64,000 bases of DNA from Albula goreensis (lineage: Eukaryota; Chordata; Actinopteri; Albuliformes; Albulidae): NCBI GenBank assembly GCA_022829145.1, contig CM040746.1, positions 33,332,212 to 33,396,211 on the forward strand, in the 5' to 3' direction. Both the position numbers and the translations under genes were made by a program. The notes under the pieces are model-generated. The model was not told where the DNA came from. It made no database searches and worked only from the letters and a program-made list of their open reading frames with translations. How positions within the stretch are numbered: the first letter of the stretch is position 1; each line of letters opens with the position of its first letter. Of the stretch, positions 13,538 to 27,494 are shown one piece after another.

Positions 13538-13660
13538 GGTGATGTTTGGCGTAGCAGTTAGAGCACTGCAAATGGGAGGTTGTGGGTTTGAATCTTAGCC
13601 AAGGCAATGTTATTCAACCCCAGCATGAGATGCAGTGCTTTGCCTGAACATCCAACTGAG
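13538..13660 (+). mobile_element. tRNA-derived SINE remnant
   Basis: A Pol III A-box-like TGGCGTAGCAGTTAGAGC near 13547 and a B-box-like GGGTTTGAATC at 13584-13594, spaced as in tRNA-derived SINEs. The 3' part has diverged and no clear tail is visible. It is not a functional tRNA, as there is no cloverleaf or intact acceptor stem. Confidence 0.55.
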
Positions 13661-13844
13661 CAAGTGGCTTGCTTGCAAAATACAAGCGGTGCAGGTTATC
13701 ATCTATCAGGCCGACTGCCAAGCACAAATCTTTCTGAATATCAGATAAGGGACACGACACAATGCTGCTTACAAAGTGCAGCTTTGCACATTTTTTCTGT
13801 GACTGCAGAGCAGTGGCTGGTGGGCATTCAATAGAAGTACCAAA

Positions 13845-14130
13845 AGAACAAAGTTAGTCAGTTATAATTTTGATTTTGAACACAAAGTTAGGCAATCCTG
13901 AGAGCAAAAAGTTAATCAGTCGTTATCTTGACAACACAAAGTTAGCTGAGCACAGTTAGCCAGGCATAGTCCTGATAGTACATAGCTAGCCGATTGCAAT
14001 ACTGAGATGCAATGTTAGCCAATCGATAAGAAGCATAATTCTGACAGCACAAAGTTAGCCAGTCAAAATCCTGAGAGCATAAAGTTAGCCAAGAACAAAG
14101 TTAGCCAATTCTAATCCTAAAAGCACACAG
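13845..14130 (+). repeat. Degenerate minisatellite, GCACAAAGTTAGCCAATC-type units
   Basis: About nine imperfect units of roughly 28-35 bp, recognisable by AAAGTTAGCCA/AGCACAAAGTTAG and CCTGAGAGCA words. Confidence 0.75.
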
Positions 14131-16955
14131 CTTAAAGGTCAGAATCCTGCTGTCGCTCTCTCACCTGGTCCAGACCTCCTGTTGATCACCTCAACACCTT
14201 TATCACCAGCATGAATTACCATCAATAATTAATGCTTACAGAAAGCTAACGGATCGACCCCATCTGTCAGAGTCCTCCAGCAGTGTGTGTGTGAATGTGA
14301 GAAGGCCTGGCACAGGTGGCAAGACCCATTACAGCCGATGCAACCTTACAACCTGCAAACTTTGTGACTACACAGTCCAAACAAGCATTCAAACAAGCAA
14401 CCTTATCCAAAAACAGTGTCCATCATCGAATATGAAATAATCTTTAGCGCGGCTGGTTTTTATCTATAGTGCTGAGATATGTGAAGCTGTTTGTGTTTCA
14501 GAATTACAATTACAAAAGGGAAACACATATCTACATTTATCTACAACACACAAAGGGAAATATATCTACATTTAATACACAAATCCACTTCTCCCAATGG
14601 GTTTGCCTTGTCAACATAAGCCCTCCTATCCTTGAAAATACTGTGGCCAGTTCTGCGTCGCCCAGTGTGATACTTTACCACACAGGGTGATATACAATGA
14701 TGTATTAAAGGTTATTAAGGGACATTTTGTGCTGTGGACTTTGTTTCATCTGGCAGTAAACATGTGTTCAGTCTTTGAAGCGCTATTTCACATCAATAGT
14801 ACGTTTTCAACATTTCCCTTTGGCGGTATGCAAATCAACCCGAAGTTTAGAGACAGAACGCGTTTGGCTCAGAAAAGCCCACATCATGTGACCTTCCGGT
14901 GCATTCAGCCAAGAGGATCTCATAGTACAAGTGTAGCGGAGCGCTTGAGTAGGAGGAGAAGGAACCCGCTATTGTGCAGCTCCCCCCCCCTGACGTCCCC
15001 ATCTGCTGAGTCAAACTGCAAGCGCATATTTTATCTAAATTAATTTTTCAATCTCAAGAAGACAGCTCTTCATGTCGGTAATTGCTTTGGGGGAAATAGC
15101 CCTGCACACCGATAGCCAAAGGCGAACGGCTAATTGCCGCAGAAACAGACACAAGGCCAACTATACTCTTTACACACACACACATACACACACACACACA
15201 CACAGTCTCTTTCACTCTCAAAAGATGAAGTGTAAGTTCTAGAAAACCTTCATGCGGCCTTTTTCATTAGGCATTTTCCACTGAGATGTAATCCATCCAA
15301 GCAATTACCCAGTAGCATGATCAATATTGGGGGGGCCATAGTAACAGGTAGAGGCCCCCCTGAGGCCCCTGCTAATGAAAGTGATCTATCACCAGAACAC
15401 CCAGGGCTGTGATTGGACAATAAATACTGTGAGATCAGTAGGATCGATATGAACCCCGAGCCTCTGCACTCTCACTCCCGTTTGACTGCTGATGTTGATC
15501 TCTCCTCTAATTGTTGCTGTTGCTCAGTAACTTTGTTTTAACAGTCACAAAGTCTAGCACTGCCTTATTATTATTATTATTATTGTTCTTCTTCTTATTA
15601 TTATTAATTGCAACCCATACTCAGAACCCTATTAAATCAACATTGGTCCTCAACTTTGACTAAATTTAAACGCGTGTTCAGAAAAATCGAGTTCAGTGTT
15701 TGCCGAAATTGATTGAAAAAATTGTATGTTGTCGAAAACCACTGAATTTATTTGCAATTCAAAGTTAAGGGCAAACGTTGAGTGAATCTGGACCTCAGTG
15801 TCATGCAGTACATTGTGCCTGCTTGCAGATAAATTCAAGATTGAAATGTCTGTGAGTAAAGCTGATTTGTGCCAGTGTTGACTTAGGAGATGGCACCTCC
15901 CCACTAACCATCATACTCCTAAGCAGGAAACCTCTGAGGCATAGGCGAAAACATTTTAACATCTGAGCTTTGCTTTACATTGAGAACAAGCAAGCATATT
16001 AGCATTTGGATTTACAGTTTCACCAGTGTAAATTTATGCAAAGTTATGTTGTAGAATCCAAGATTCAGCAGCTTTCTGTAAGAAAATGAGAGCCGTGCAC
16101 AGAACATATTACTTCATAAATAAGCTAGATTTTAGCACTACATTTTTGCAAAGTGACATTTCAGGTATAATTGGTCTGAATGCACATGAAGAAAAATAAA
16201 AAAATTCTTGATCAATAAAGATTTTGTTTTTATAAAGCTTCTTAATGTCACAACATGTAGGGCTTATTCAAATTAGGCAATGCCAGTTTTGTCCTGACAA
16301 AAACTAGGGCAGAAACACATTTGCAGTTTTTTGCTTGAGTGAAAGAAGTAATTTGTTACTTTAAATTTGATTAAACTTTGTGCTGGAAATGTGACTATAG
16401 ACTTACATTTTGTACCGTGGACACAAAAGCAAACTCTGGGATATCAGAAATCCACTGCTTGCAATAGATATGGCAAGCTACACTCTGATGACAAATAAGA
16501 TCTGAAATTAATATATTTAAAATCATAAAAATTACATGTTTATTTATTTAATTTCAGAAGGATCTGGAGAGCCTAACTGTATGTCCTGAGTCACCATTGG
16601 GTTTGTAGCTCCTGCTTAACAAATGCCGCTGTTGAAATGTGTGAACTCCTTGTCCTCACATATGAGACCAGCTGCTTCCAAACCATATGCCACAGAGCGC
16701 TATAGGAATGATATTAGGAAGTACAGGAGACTGTAACTGAATCAGCACACATTAGTTGTGTTGTGCTTGCCTTCAGTGATAGCTGTTAGCAGAGTCTTGC
16801 CATGTGGTTGGGGGAGGCGAATTCCGCCGTAACCCAAGGAAACCCAGCAGACATAACCCCACATAATCCCAAAGCCCTTATACATATCCAGATGATGCAG
16901 GGTGGTCAGACTTAAACAAACCAAATTCACAACAAGCAAGACTTATCACAGGCAC
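14130..16955. other. Gene-free sequence with candidate regulatory stretches
   Basis: No gene. Short CA (about 15174-15204) and TTA (about 15564-15584) runs are present. About 15060-15150 and 15240-15480 are non-repetitive, with ATTGCTTTGG, GCTAATTGCC, TGATCAATATTGG and CTGCTAATGAAAGTGAT words, suggestive of conserved non-coding DNA but untested. Confidence 0.35.
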
Positions 16956-17110
16956 CAAACAGCGTAACAGTGAGGGAACTGGGCTCATAACTCAGAGGCT
17001 GTAGGTTCAGCTCTCAGGCAAAGGGCTACTAGTACACTTGGGCAAGGTGCCATTTCTGAGTTGCTTCTTAAAAGATGCATGTTTTGCATGCTAAATGCCT
17101 GCGATGTAAT
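16956..17110 (+). mobile_element. tRNA-derived SINE with L2-type tail
   Basis: The tRNA-related head (CAGTGAGGGAACTGGGCT, with B-box-like GTAGGTTCAGCTCTC) is followed by ACTTGGGCAAGGTGCC and ends in TGCTAAATGCCTGCGATGTAAT. This head-body-tail order matches the fish SINE family whose tail is shared with L2-clade LINEs (UnaSINE-like). The body appears internally shortened. Confidence 0.7.
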
Positions 17111-17114
17111 TATG

Positions 17115-20100
17115 CGTGGGATTACAATATATTCAAAATGCAGGGCAAACAGGAGTGCCCCACATTCTGGCTAGTAATCCCATATCCTGCAATAAGGATA
17201 ACCCCAATTTTTGATATAATCTTTACAGTAGATATATGAAACAAAGCAGGACATCTGGTAAGCTTATGTCCCCTGGCTATCAAGAATGGATGATCCTTGG
17301 TGACTAATTAGAATACAAGGGCAGCCAAAGCAAACTAGACTTTCCTTCTTTCCGGATTTGGCTCTCGGTCTGCACAAGGAGAACTGAATACTGTAAAATA
17401 CCTCTCCAGACGGCAGGGAAGCAGCTTTGTCGCTCTCATCTTCACAGTCCAGAATAAATAGCAAAAGTAGTAAATTTTTGTGCATGCTTCACACTCAGAT
17501 GCAGACAACAGATGCATGGCTTGTGTAAGGAAGGCAACATGGTGCTAGTAGTTTTTGCAATTAAGTAGCATCAATTATTTAAATTATGGACTTGTTTGTC
17601 AAATAGTGGTGGACTATTAAGTACAATAAGAAGCTAGCCATCTGCTCATGTTTCTTTTCGAGTGTGAATTGCTAATTTGCTTCGATGTATTTTTTTTTTT
17701 ACATAGCTCCCATCTTCTCCATTCATTTTTTGAGTGATAATGGTGAAAGATCTCTCTGTACCTTTTCTGTCAGTATTTGCTTGTGAGAGTTGATGGGAAA
17801 ATAAGGCACCTCATGACACCAAAAGCAGGTGGACCTACCAGTAACTCACTGATTTAAACCTACAGTTTGAAATATTGTTTCAGTGATTGACAGACACCCA
17901 TTTTTGGCATCATGATACTTCAGTCTATTCTTCACTTATGCGCCCTTTACACTGGAAATAATTCCCAGTTTTCACCTGCATCTCTGTGATTGGTTAAAAG
18001 TATAAAGGGTCGTACCATGTTTCACAAGTCTACCTGGAAATTCAGGAGAAATGGCTCCTGGCAAGGGACATTTGGCAGATGTCGGAGGCTGATGGCTTTA
18101 TTTTCTGTATTTTAGCAGATCTGACTTTGCCTCTACAGACGGGAATTACCCTGCTCTGTTTAGTCCTTGCTCAACCCTATCACTACATAATCTACAGGGA
18201 AAAATATGGTAATTAAACATTAGTGTCCCTGTTTGGACAACTCCCAAAACCCATCTCTGGTCAAGGACCTTGTTTTGTGATAATTGAGAAATATCCTTGC
18301 AAACCCTTGCAACAAGTAACATTGCCATGGGGCTAACAGCTGGTGCAGGTGATTGGGGGAATGTGTGGTGGGTAGGTGGGGAGGATTGGCACGGAGCTGA
18401 TTGGAGTATGATGATGTGACATCACTGCCAGGGACTGTGAGTGGCCAATGGGTTGTCAGGAATGATGTAGAACAAATCGGATTGGATACAACGAAAGATG
18501 CTGCTGTAGGCAGCCTGTCAGCTGTGTCAACAGCAGTGTTTTACCAGCAGGGCTTTAATATGAGTGCACTTGATACCTGAATCAGCTTTTATTTATTATA
18601 ATTTTTCATATTTTCAATGGCTGAAAAGTGTCAAGACTGCATATATAGACTCCCAAGCGTGGGAGATTTAATAAACTTAGCCCCAGGTGCTTCTGTTTCA
18701 TCAGTAAGCAGCTACCTGGATGCAAAATCTTGTAAATGTTTTAAATTTCCATATTCAGAGCATGACAGCGTAAAAATCACATCGTCTACAGCGGCAGATT
18801 TACTGAGGGAATTCATTTCTGCCTGTTTTCCTTGCTATGAACAGAAGATTGATCTTTCCTCTGAGTGCAGGAACAAGACACAATCTTATATTTCTTTTCT
18901 TCAGTTTTATTTTATCTGATTTCATTTATTGCTTGAAATAAGCTCCTACCTGTGCTGGATAAAGGTATTCAGACAAATAACTGATGCTTTTGCTTTGCAA
19001 AGTGCTGTTATTGTACAGACACTTGCCCGTTTCTCTATTACTGATGAAAGGACTTTATGAATGAATGAGTGGGTGAGTGAGCAAGTGAGTGAATGAATGA
19101 CATAATACTGTATAGTAAAGTGATACTGATACAACTCCTTCCATCCATTTTAAAGGATCTTTGCAGTGGAAGGAAAGAGCTCATCTCAGCCACCCGAATG
19201 TACCCGCAGGCCCCGCCTGGGTAGGGCACGGCAACCATTTTGTAACACAACAAAGCAGCCAACAGTTGGATGAAAATGTACCAACATGTGAGGACAGAGA
19301 CTGGGGCTGAGTAGTGGAGTTAAGAGGATGTCAGTGCAGTGATGGAGCAGAGACATGCAGTCAGACAAGGTGCGAGCTTGGGTGTGGCTGCGCTCACTGT
19401 GTCGCCTGACTCATAGGAAAAGCCGATGGAAAACCACAAAACTCTCTCAGGCCACAGACGGCCTTTAGGGGCATGCTCAAACCTCTTACCTCACTATTAG
19501 TCAGATGACCAGATGTTGACATTATATATAAAATAGTCATAAAAATACGGGCTAATGGGCCAATAAAGGACAATGAACAATTATTTACAGTTTAGTTTTG
19601 TATTTGTTGCATTTTCACAGTGTGGGCAGTGTTATCCCTGTGCCACCCCCTATGCCACAGCACCTCGGAAAAACCAAGGCTTGGGCGCCTCCTGCCCAGA
19701 GTCTTGGTGCCTCACTCTGTGAAGCGTATTTGTGTTTCCATGGAACCCGTCCTTCAGCGTGGTCCTGGAGAGCATCATGGGAAGCCTAACTGCTGGCAGG
19801 CACGCTCAGTCAGCTTTGACATCACACAGCATGTGAAGGCCTGTTGATGCAGCAGAGTTTCCCTTTGGCTCATTTCTCCGGAGTACACCCACATTACCAC
19901 CCCCGCACCGGCCCCATCCCACCCCAACCCCGCCCCCATCCCCATCCAAACAATAAAACACTCTGTGGTTTCAACTCTCATCGAGTCTGTAAGAGTCCAA
20001 AAGAGATAAAATATCCCCTCTAAAGGGTAAAATTTTTTCCCTTTTACAGGGGAAAACTGGAGGATATCCAGAGGTATCTTATCTTGGCCTGACATGATTT

Positions 20101-20470
20101 TGCTGTCCTTAAAAGGTGCAGACCATAATCTAAAGCATATTTGTTGTGTTGTCGATAGGTGCCATAAACCCGACAAACATAAATCCCAGATTTTACTTTC
20201 ACACATATATTATCCGCGGAGCTCCTCTGGATATCATACACAGTCAGCTCTCATATCTGAATGCCGCTGTGATACATTACCAAACACAGGGGTTTTGGCA
20301 ACACGGTAAGGTTAGACTTTATAGTTGGATTAAATGTTCCCATCCTGATCTAAGAAGCTCCGCGTGTGAAGCTAATGACAGGCATGGTCCAAGCATGTAA
20401 GCAAGGTGTAACTCACCTTTTTAACTATTCGTAGTCCAAAAGAGGTAAAATGGTGTATCTCACAGTAAAA
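17115..20470. other. Gene-free sequence
   Basis: No gene is recognised. A 100-codon open frame at 18617-18919 (plus) matches nothing known to me. Pyrimidine/C-rich and AT-rich stretches alternate, and there are GAATGAGT/GAGT short repeats near 19055-19100. Confidence 0.35.
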
Positions 20471-20499
20471 TGTACTCTGACAGTGTTGATTCAACACTG

Positions 20500-21010
20500 A
20501 GCACTATGCCGTGTACCCCCACCCCTGACTGGTCAAACACATAGACACCAGACAAGGAAGAACAGAGGACCCACAGGAAAAGAGGGAACAAAACAAAAAG
20601 GAGAGAAAACAACTGCGCTCCCATAAATAGACACAGGGAGACTGTCCCAGGCTGGGTGGTGATGTTGATGGGGGGGGGGGGTGAAGAGGAGTAATCTTCT
20701 GACTGAGGGACTTCCTCCCACCAGGGCAACACCGGGTATGTTGGTGTTGATGACTGTGTTTGTTTTTTGTTTTTTTTTCAGTCTCATCGGAGTAAACAGT
20801 CCCAGCATGTCTGAGACAGCCACAGGATGTAGGAGGGCTCCGCAGTCCCCCCCCGTCCCATCCCAAGGGTCCAGTCCCTTTCCTGACAGGTCAGCAAGAG
20901 AGAGAGAGGGAAAACGCTGCTGCACAATAACGTCCCATTATTGACATATCCCATCACTCCCTGCACACCGACGGACTCCAGTGAGCCACATATCTGTCCT
21001 TATAAACAGC
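20500..21010. other. Gene-free sequence
   Basis: Nothing coding is seen. A short G-run (about 20669-20680) and C-runs are present. Confidence 0.35.
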
Positions 21011-21048
21011 GAGTGAGTGAGTGAGTGAGTGAGTGAGTGACTGAGTGA
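21011..21048 (+). repeat. (GAGT)n tetranucleotide repeat
   Basis: About nine GAGT units with one substitution near the end. Confidence 0.93.
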
Positions 21049-21205
21049 GAGTGCCACACCGATGCCATGTGTGGCCCCTGGCCATGGTCCTCCAGTCCTC
21101 CACCCACACCAGGGGATTACAGCTCTCTCTTCACAGAGTCTGAGTCACCATCGCCGTTTACTCAGCCGACACAAGCTGCTCAACCAACCAGAGAGCAACC
21201 AGAGC

Positions 21206-21209
<4 letters not shown>

Positions 21210-21263
<54 letters not shown>
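21210..21263 (+). repeat. (TG)n microsatellite
   Basis: A pure TG run of about 54 bp, followed by a CGCACGCG alternating purine-pyrimidine word. Confidence 0.96.
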
Positions 21264-21266
<3 letters not shown>

Positions 21267-21945
21267 ACGCGTGTGCATGCATGTGAGAGTGTGTGTGGAT
21301 TTCTCATGCTTTTAGGTGTTCAGCTTTGCCCTGCAGCCATTCCAATTTCATGTTCTGTTTAAAAAACAAATGCAGATTTATTAACAGTTATAGCATTATG
21401 CAACATAATGAAGACAGTGTCTCGCTGCCTGGCAGGGGCAGAGATTATGGGTGCACTTGCAAACATAACTCCTGTTGAGCTCCTAGCAACTGATGGCAGA
21501 AATAGTTGACATCCTGCTCCTCTGGTAACAGATACCAGTAACCAATGGGAAACCATGACCAGTTACAACAGCCAAGAAGAAAAAAGATTAACTGTAAATT
21601 AAAAGTCAATCTAGCTGGGTAAAAAAAAAAGTAAGCAAGCTAGAGCTAGAGAGAAAAGAGAGTTAGATGGAGACAGAGTTACTGTCAGTGGTGTACAGTA
21701 ATGTGTACTGTACACATGTTTAATAGACCATATTTACAGAGATCAGCGCTGTCAACACTAGCACCCTCTGTTAACGCAGGGATTAGTCCTTTTTCCTGTT
21801 GAGGGGTGTGGATGCAGATGTGAGTATAAATCCCTGAGTGAGAATGTCCTCTGAGTCCATCAGAGTACTGGAGGCTGGCTTATCTTTGCAATCTGCTGTC
21901 GCTGATTCTCTCGCCTTGGCTTTCAAAATAAGTATGCATGTACAA

Positions 21946-21948
<3 letters not shown>

Positions 21949-21993
<45 letters not shown>
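21949..21993 (+). repeat. (TG)n microsatellite with TG-rich flank
   Basis: A pure TG run of about 45 bp. Imperfect TG-rich sequence continues to about 22290. Confidence 0.95.
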
Positions 21994-21995
<2 letters not shown>

Positions 21996-22299
21996 CGTTG
22001 TCTGTGCACATGCATGAAAGCATGTGAATTCGTGTGAGGGCACTGCAAGAGAAAGCTCAAATGTGGGTGTTAGTGGCTCTATGTGTGTATTTTCATGTAT
22101 ATGCGAGTGAATTTGTGTATGTGTTTGTGTTTGTCTCCATGTATACACAAGTGTGCATGTTTGCTTGTGTGTGTACAGTATATATGTGTGCACATATGTG
22201 TGTTTCTTTGAGTGCATATTCACATCTATGTATCGAACTCATGTGCAAGTGTGAAAGTGTTTTAATTTGTATGTGTGTATATGTGTGTGTTCCAGTATG

Positions 22300-23955
22300 A
22301 ACTGTTTGACCAGACGGCAGCCATGTTTACAGGGGGATTAAAGGAATCAGTGTGCAGCTGTGAGGCATCTGCTGTAGACTTCCTCCTGGCTCCGGCGCTG
22401 TCAGACATGCACTGGCCCACAGTGAGAGAGCAGACAATAACACAACTGTCCAATACGGCTCCGTCACAGTGTCTGAGCAAGTGTCCTCCTCAATGAGCAC
22501 ATCCTGTATAATTAAATACCTCCTACATATGTGGTGACTACAAGTCCCAAATGCAGCATTAAAAAATAACAGGAAGTTATGTCAGTTTCAAAACTGCCAA
22601 TTGTAATTTGAGCAATGGTTCTTTTTGTGCCCCCAAACCATTTCAAGTAGTTCTGTATACAGCACAGAAGTTGTATTCCCTGAGTATGTGCAGACAGTCG
22701 AAGTGCAAAAGAAAAACCGGCAACCTGAATATTCTTCCACGTTTTTAGAACACGGACTTAGGGAAAACTTGCAGCAGAGTACCAACTGGCTGATTTAAAG
22801 AAAAACTTGGAGCTCAGTTTAAGGTAAACCCGACAGTGTGGGAGGGTGCTGGGGCGTGGCGCTGTGCACTATGTCAGCCGTTTCATTGATCTGAAGGGCA
22901 CTTTTAACACTGAGGAGGTAAACTGGAGAAGAGAGAAAGACTTAATTACATTCCACAGCAGGAGCTGTCAAAACCTCCTCGCTTCTAAATGACAGAGTTT
23001 ACAGTAGTCACCTTCCGGAGCTGTCAGTTGGATACTTGGATGGAGCTATGAGTATAACAGCAAAACGGTATTCTCTCCATGCACACCTCTAACACGAGTT
23101 TACCCAAAGTGCAAATACATGAGAAAAAAAAAATATATAAAACATTTCTCTGCTCATTAGTCTGAATTCATTAGCTGCATAATTGATTGAAATCATAGCA
23201 AATAAAAGAAACATCATTATTTTGCACACCGAAAAATTAATAGGCATGCAAAGAAAAATCAAGACCAAAAAAGTCCAGAGTTTGCACAGTGCACAGACGG
23301 TTTTAATTGTTTATGATTGCAACATTTCTGACACAAGGAGCAGCAGAAGGTGGAAATATACGAGGTCCTTAACATTCTGTTCATATTTCACTGTCGATAC
23401 ATATTTCATGTAATCATTTATAAACCCAAATACATGGACACCCACACTCAGTTATGACAGATAAGAGGAATCCAACAATGTACAGCCTTTCAATACAGTC
23501 TTATGGGCATGAATTTCAATGCTTAGATCGACATGATTATGCGAATAATCCAAAGGACAACACTAAATCATGTCCCCTTTATGCTTATTTAAAAATAAAG
23601 AAATGAAAGTTAAACAGCACTACAGGGTGTGGGTCTCCATGTATATACTGTATGCATTCCTTTTATGGGTTATCTGTTCCTTGAATTGCACAAATCGCTG
23701 GGCTTATCAGATATTATGTGAACTCTGCAGTTTGTAGCTATACATATATTTCATGTTAAGCATTTATGGTAATAAATAATCATATTATATTTCACTTTCC
23801 AGGATTTTTTTTTTGCTGCCATTTACCATTTAATGGTCTACATTTTTATGACATTCTGAAATAGTGCTACCCTCATTTGTGAGATAAGGTCAAGTTTGGT
23901 AATTCTCTCGTCCTGATTTATGAGCTGATAATTTCACTTGTTTAACACTGGTGCA
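22300..23955. other. Gene-free AT-rich sequence
   Basis: No coding gene or clear element is recognised. Confidence 0.35.
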
Positions 23956-23974
23956 TTTGCCACATTACAGAATA

Positions 23975-24120
23975 TTATATTACATTCATTTAGATGCTGT
24001 TATGCAGAATGACTTACAATGCAAAAGACCATTTGTGCATCCACTTGAGTTATATGAGCGCAGGGTTTTATCCCAGGCTAACAAGACTCTTAGACCAGAG
24101 AGAGTCTGTGTGGAATGTCA
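23975..24120 (-). mobile_element. L2/SINE 3'-tail remnant, reverse orientation
   Basis: The plus strand reads TTACATTCATTTAGATGCTG, then ATGACTTACAATGCAAAAGA. This is the reverse complement of the fish L2/SINE tail (a TAAGTC...GCTAAATGAATGTAA pattern). The 5' extent is uncertain. Confidence 0.6.
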
Positions 24121-24199
24121 TTTAAGTGCTAATGTAAGTTCACTATACTGGCAGGCAGGCCCCTCTGACCACATCTCCTTGATCACTCTGCTTAGTACC

Positions 24200-27100
24200 C
24201 AGAGGCTGTTGGAAAGAGAAACTTATCGTTATGTAAAAAATGTGAAAATACATTTTTGAAAAACAAAAATCACCGGAAAATGGAGTGTTTATCATTAATA
24301 TTGATTGGTTAAAAAACAGAGGCATGCACTTTGCGGTGTGCTGGAGGTTTGAAGTAGATGTGAAGGTGGACCACAGGCACCACATAGAAATAAGCTATTC
24401 CACTAAGGGCAGCAAGCCCGGCTTCTGAAAATGCATTCATATTATCAAGGGAACGTCTTTTAGATTGCTGACAAAGGACATAAAGTCACATATCATTGGG
24501 TAAGTGAGAGAAAGTGGATGAACTATGCGCTGTTGATAGCAGTTGCCATAGTGATCATGGCACACGTTTTGTTAGGCTGTGTAAAATATGTTATGAAGCT
24601 ATTTTGCACAGGACCTCAAGAGAGGGTTATACCCTCTCGCTAAACCTGCAGTGATGTTTTGACTGCTGAGGTAGTGCCCTGAAATGAATTTGAGCCGAAT
24701 AATATTGTGTGAGCTCTGTATTGCAAAGATTCTGCCGGGACTTTAAACGTAACTGCCTCCATCCAGCAAAGAGAATAAAATATCACGCAGGCTCAATTCC
24801 GGGTGCAGGCACTGGCCGCCGCAGAATTTAAAGAGGAAATCAGCCAGCTCTGAAAAAGAAATTGTATTCGTCCGTGATGTTGGAGCAAAAAAAGGCTTCC
24901 TCTGACTTGAGAGAGAGAGAGAAAGAGAGAGAGAGACGAAAGTAGAGAGACCAATCAATTATGCATTCTTTTTTTTCATTTCATGGAAAGTTTTTTTTTA
25001 ATTCCCCCTGAAGCAACAGAGTAAAACACCTCAAAACCCAAGGGTATACCCCAATAAAAGACTTTAACCAGAACAATTGCTCTATTCTGGAGCCGGGCAA
25101 ATGAAATAGATTAGAGGTCCCTCGTGCCAGAGATAACAGCCTATTAAAACTCCCTCTTCCTCCCTCTCCACTTTAGCTTATCTCCCCCTGAAATTGCCTG
25201 CGCTCCCTCCATCATTTCCTGCTCTCTGGCCATCTCATGCGCATTAGGAACCGGGACGGCACCTGTCCGCGGGACGGCGGGGACACCGTCACGGTCCGCT
25301 TTCCATGGCGTGCGCCTCACGTGGACCAGCTGATAGTCACACCTGGAGGGGTCCTCAAATGGCTGAGCTGCACTTTAAAACACAGACCTGTGGGGGACGT
25401 GTTAAATATACCACATTAGCCTTACAGTTACGCCAGTTCAGTTTTACATCCCTCAGAAATGACAGATGCAATGGAAAAAAGGAATAAGAAAAAAGGAAAG
25501 AAAATGTGTGTAGGGTGAAAATGAACTTTCTGAGGATGGATTTTCCTCTGCTCTTGTCTTTGTTGTTTGATTTATTTTCGGAGCTGGATTTAATCAAGGA
25601 CCATTTGTGTGAGATTAAGGTAACCAAATTGGTTGTGTTCCCGAGGGGCCGTTCATAAGAGCAGTTTTCGCTTGGTTGAGTGCTCCTTTGGGAGGCCATG
25701 AAAGCCTTTTTGAAAGCTTAGTATATCGTCAAGGTTCCACACATTAAGACGTATTTATTGACTCAGTGGCAACAGGATAAAATAAAACGTATTAAAAATG
25801 AGGCAATTAAGAGCAGAGGGGGAGAGAAACTCAAGGCTTGGACTGCGTCCAAGTCTCAGTAAGGCTGAGCTCTACAGGGCTCAACCAGCCGCGGGTGGAG
25901 ATGACAGGTGAGAGTAGAGGCTTATGGGATATGCTTCTGTTCCAGCAGTGTGAAGGTCTGATGTGTGGGGTTTATCAAAGATGGAGTGTGAACACCTTTA
26001 ATGTTTAAGTGCCCTTTTCCCTTATACATATTTTAACAATAGCTAAAAGGGTAATGAGTACACATGAACATACTGTCCAGCAAATCTGAGCTCCAAGACT
26101 TACCTTATAATGTGATGTTAGAAATGGTGCAAATTAGGGATGGAGACCCTGAAGCTTCATTTTCTGCTCTGTCGTGACACACAGGCCTTAGTCAATTGAA
26201 CTGTTTTTGCCGTGAAGTATTTGGAGTGATAGCAGCAGTGGAATCCTGAAGCCTTGTGAGATATATTCATCACAAGCACTACCTGTATTCTGTACGTGTT
26301 TATGTGTGTCCGGGGGTGAAGGCTTTCATGAAAAGCTCATATTTTTTAAAGAGAAGCTGAACACAAAAGCTCTCCCCCTCCATGGTAACATTGTCATTAT
26401 GTATAGGGGGTGCTATTATCGATGGAATCGCTCAGGAACCGTGAGTCACAGGTTGGCATTTTTGAGGAGTATTTCAGCTGCTCAGCAGGTGCAGTTGCCA
26501 GTAATAAGTCTCATTTATACACCTGCTCTTTACAGGTTTCACCCCTTCCCTCACCGCTGCGGCCGTGAGAAACCACCCCGCAGAGCATCTTCCTGTTTCC
26601 TGTTTCCTGTCAACAGGGCCACGTGCCCATCAGCAACATTTCTCTCAGCTGAGAAAGTCTCCATTTAATTGAAGTTATGCAAGACAGAGAAGACAACAAT
26701 GACAGAAAAAAATGAAAAATCTGTTAATTTATCGTAATAAGAACATGCAATGGCTCAACTGTTATTAGGATCTTTTTCTTAAATATATTTGGCTGGTTTT
26801 AAGGTTCTTTTGAATATATAAAAATATATAAAATATATAAGGATAAGAAATAAAGTAACATCTCAGAGAGGTGAATTCCATATTCTTTCATATTCAAACT
26901 TTCCTACTAGTTGGAAGATTAGCAGTTCATCTTTAACAATGATGCGTCCGTATCGCAAAGCTTGACCTATGTTGCTTATTAAGTAGTTAGATGATGTGTG
27001 AAACTTGTATGAAGGACTGATGCCGAGCATTGCCCATATGTTCACAAATGGGGCTCAAACTCTGGCATACACTGGCTAAAGGTAAAGCCATTTTCACATG

Positions 27101-27390
27101 CTGACTTGCCACTAAGGTTTATGGAGACAGTTCGATACACATGCGATCAGCCTCTAGGTCCATTAACTTCCTTCCACTTACTCATACTGGTAAGAGCACT
27201 TCCATGACATAACAATAATTGATGATACCCATCCTGTCTCTTAAAGTGACAGTACTTAGAAAAAAATTGATTGCTGCAATACACCAGGGAAGGCCAGACC
27301 CTGGGTCATATGGTGTACTGGATTATGTTTTTACCCAGCACCTAAATGACCAATCAGCACAATAGATTACATGGTTAACTGACCTCATCT
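24200..27390. other. Gene-free sequence with candidate conserved element and CpG cluster
   Basis: No gene. About 24720-25330 is non-repetitive, and 25237-25320 holds about 13 CpGs in 85 bp. There is a GA-rich run near 24909-24935. The rest is AT-rich. Confidence 0.35.
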
Positions 27391-27394
27391 GGGT

Positions 27395-27490
27395 TCTTGG
27401 TTCTGAAACGGTTGCTGATTTTAAAGTGGAAACAAAAGCCAGCAGACCCTGTAGATCTCCAGGACCAGAGTTTGCCACCCATGCAACAAG
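27395..27490 (-). mobile_element. Interspersed repeat remnant, CTGGAGGGCC-type family, reverse
   Basis: The plus strand reads AAAGCCAGCAGACCCTGTAG, then ATCTCCAGGACCAGAGTTTGC. This is the reverse of the family seen at 7140 and 11290, and is diverged. Confidence 0.5.
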
Positions 27491-27494
27491 CCAA

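Noticed and set aside
13547-13600. Possible tRNA gene
   Set aside because: A and B boxes are diverged, no cloverleaf or acceptor pairing; better read as a SINE head.
18617-18919. 100-codon plus-strand frame with several Cys
   Set aside because: No family recognised; isolated, AT-rich and without exon or promoter context.
20480-20497. Palindrome AGTGTTGATTCAACACT
   Set aside because: A short 8-bp-arm inverted repeat with no partner end or duplication found nearby; too little to call an element.
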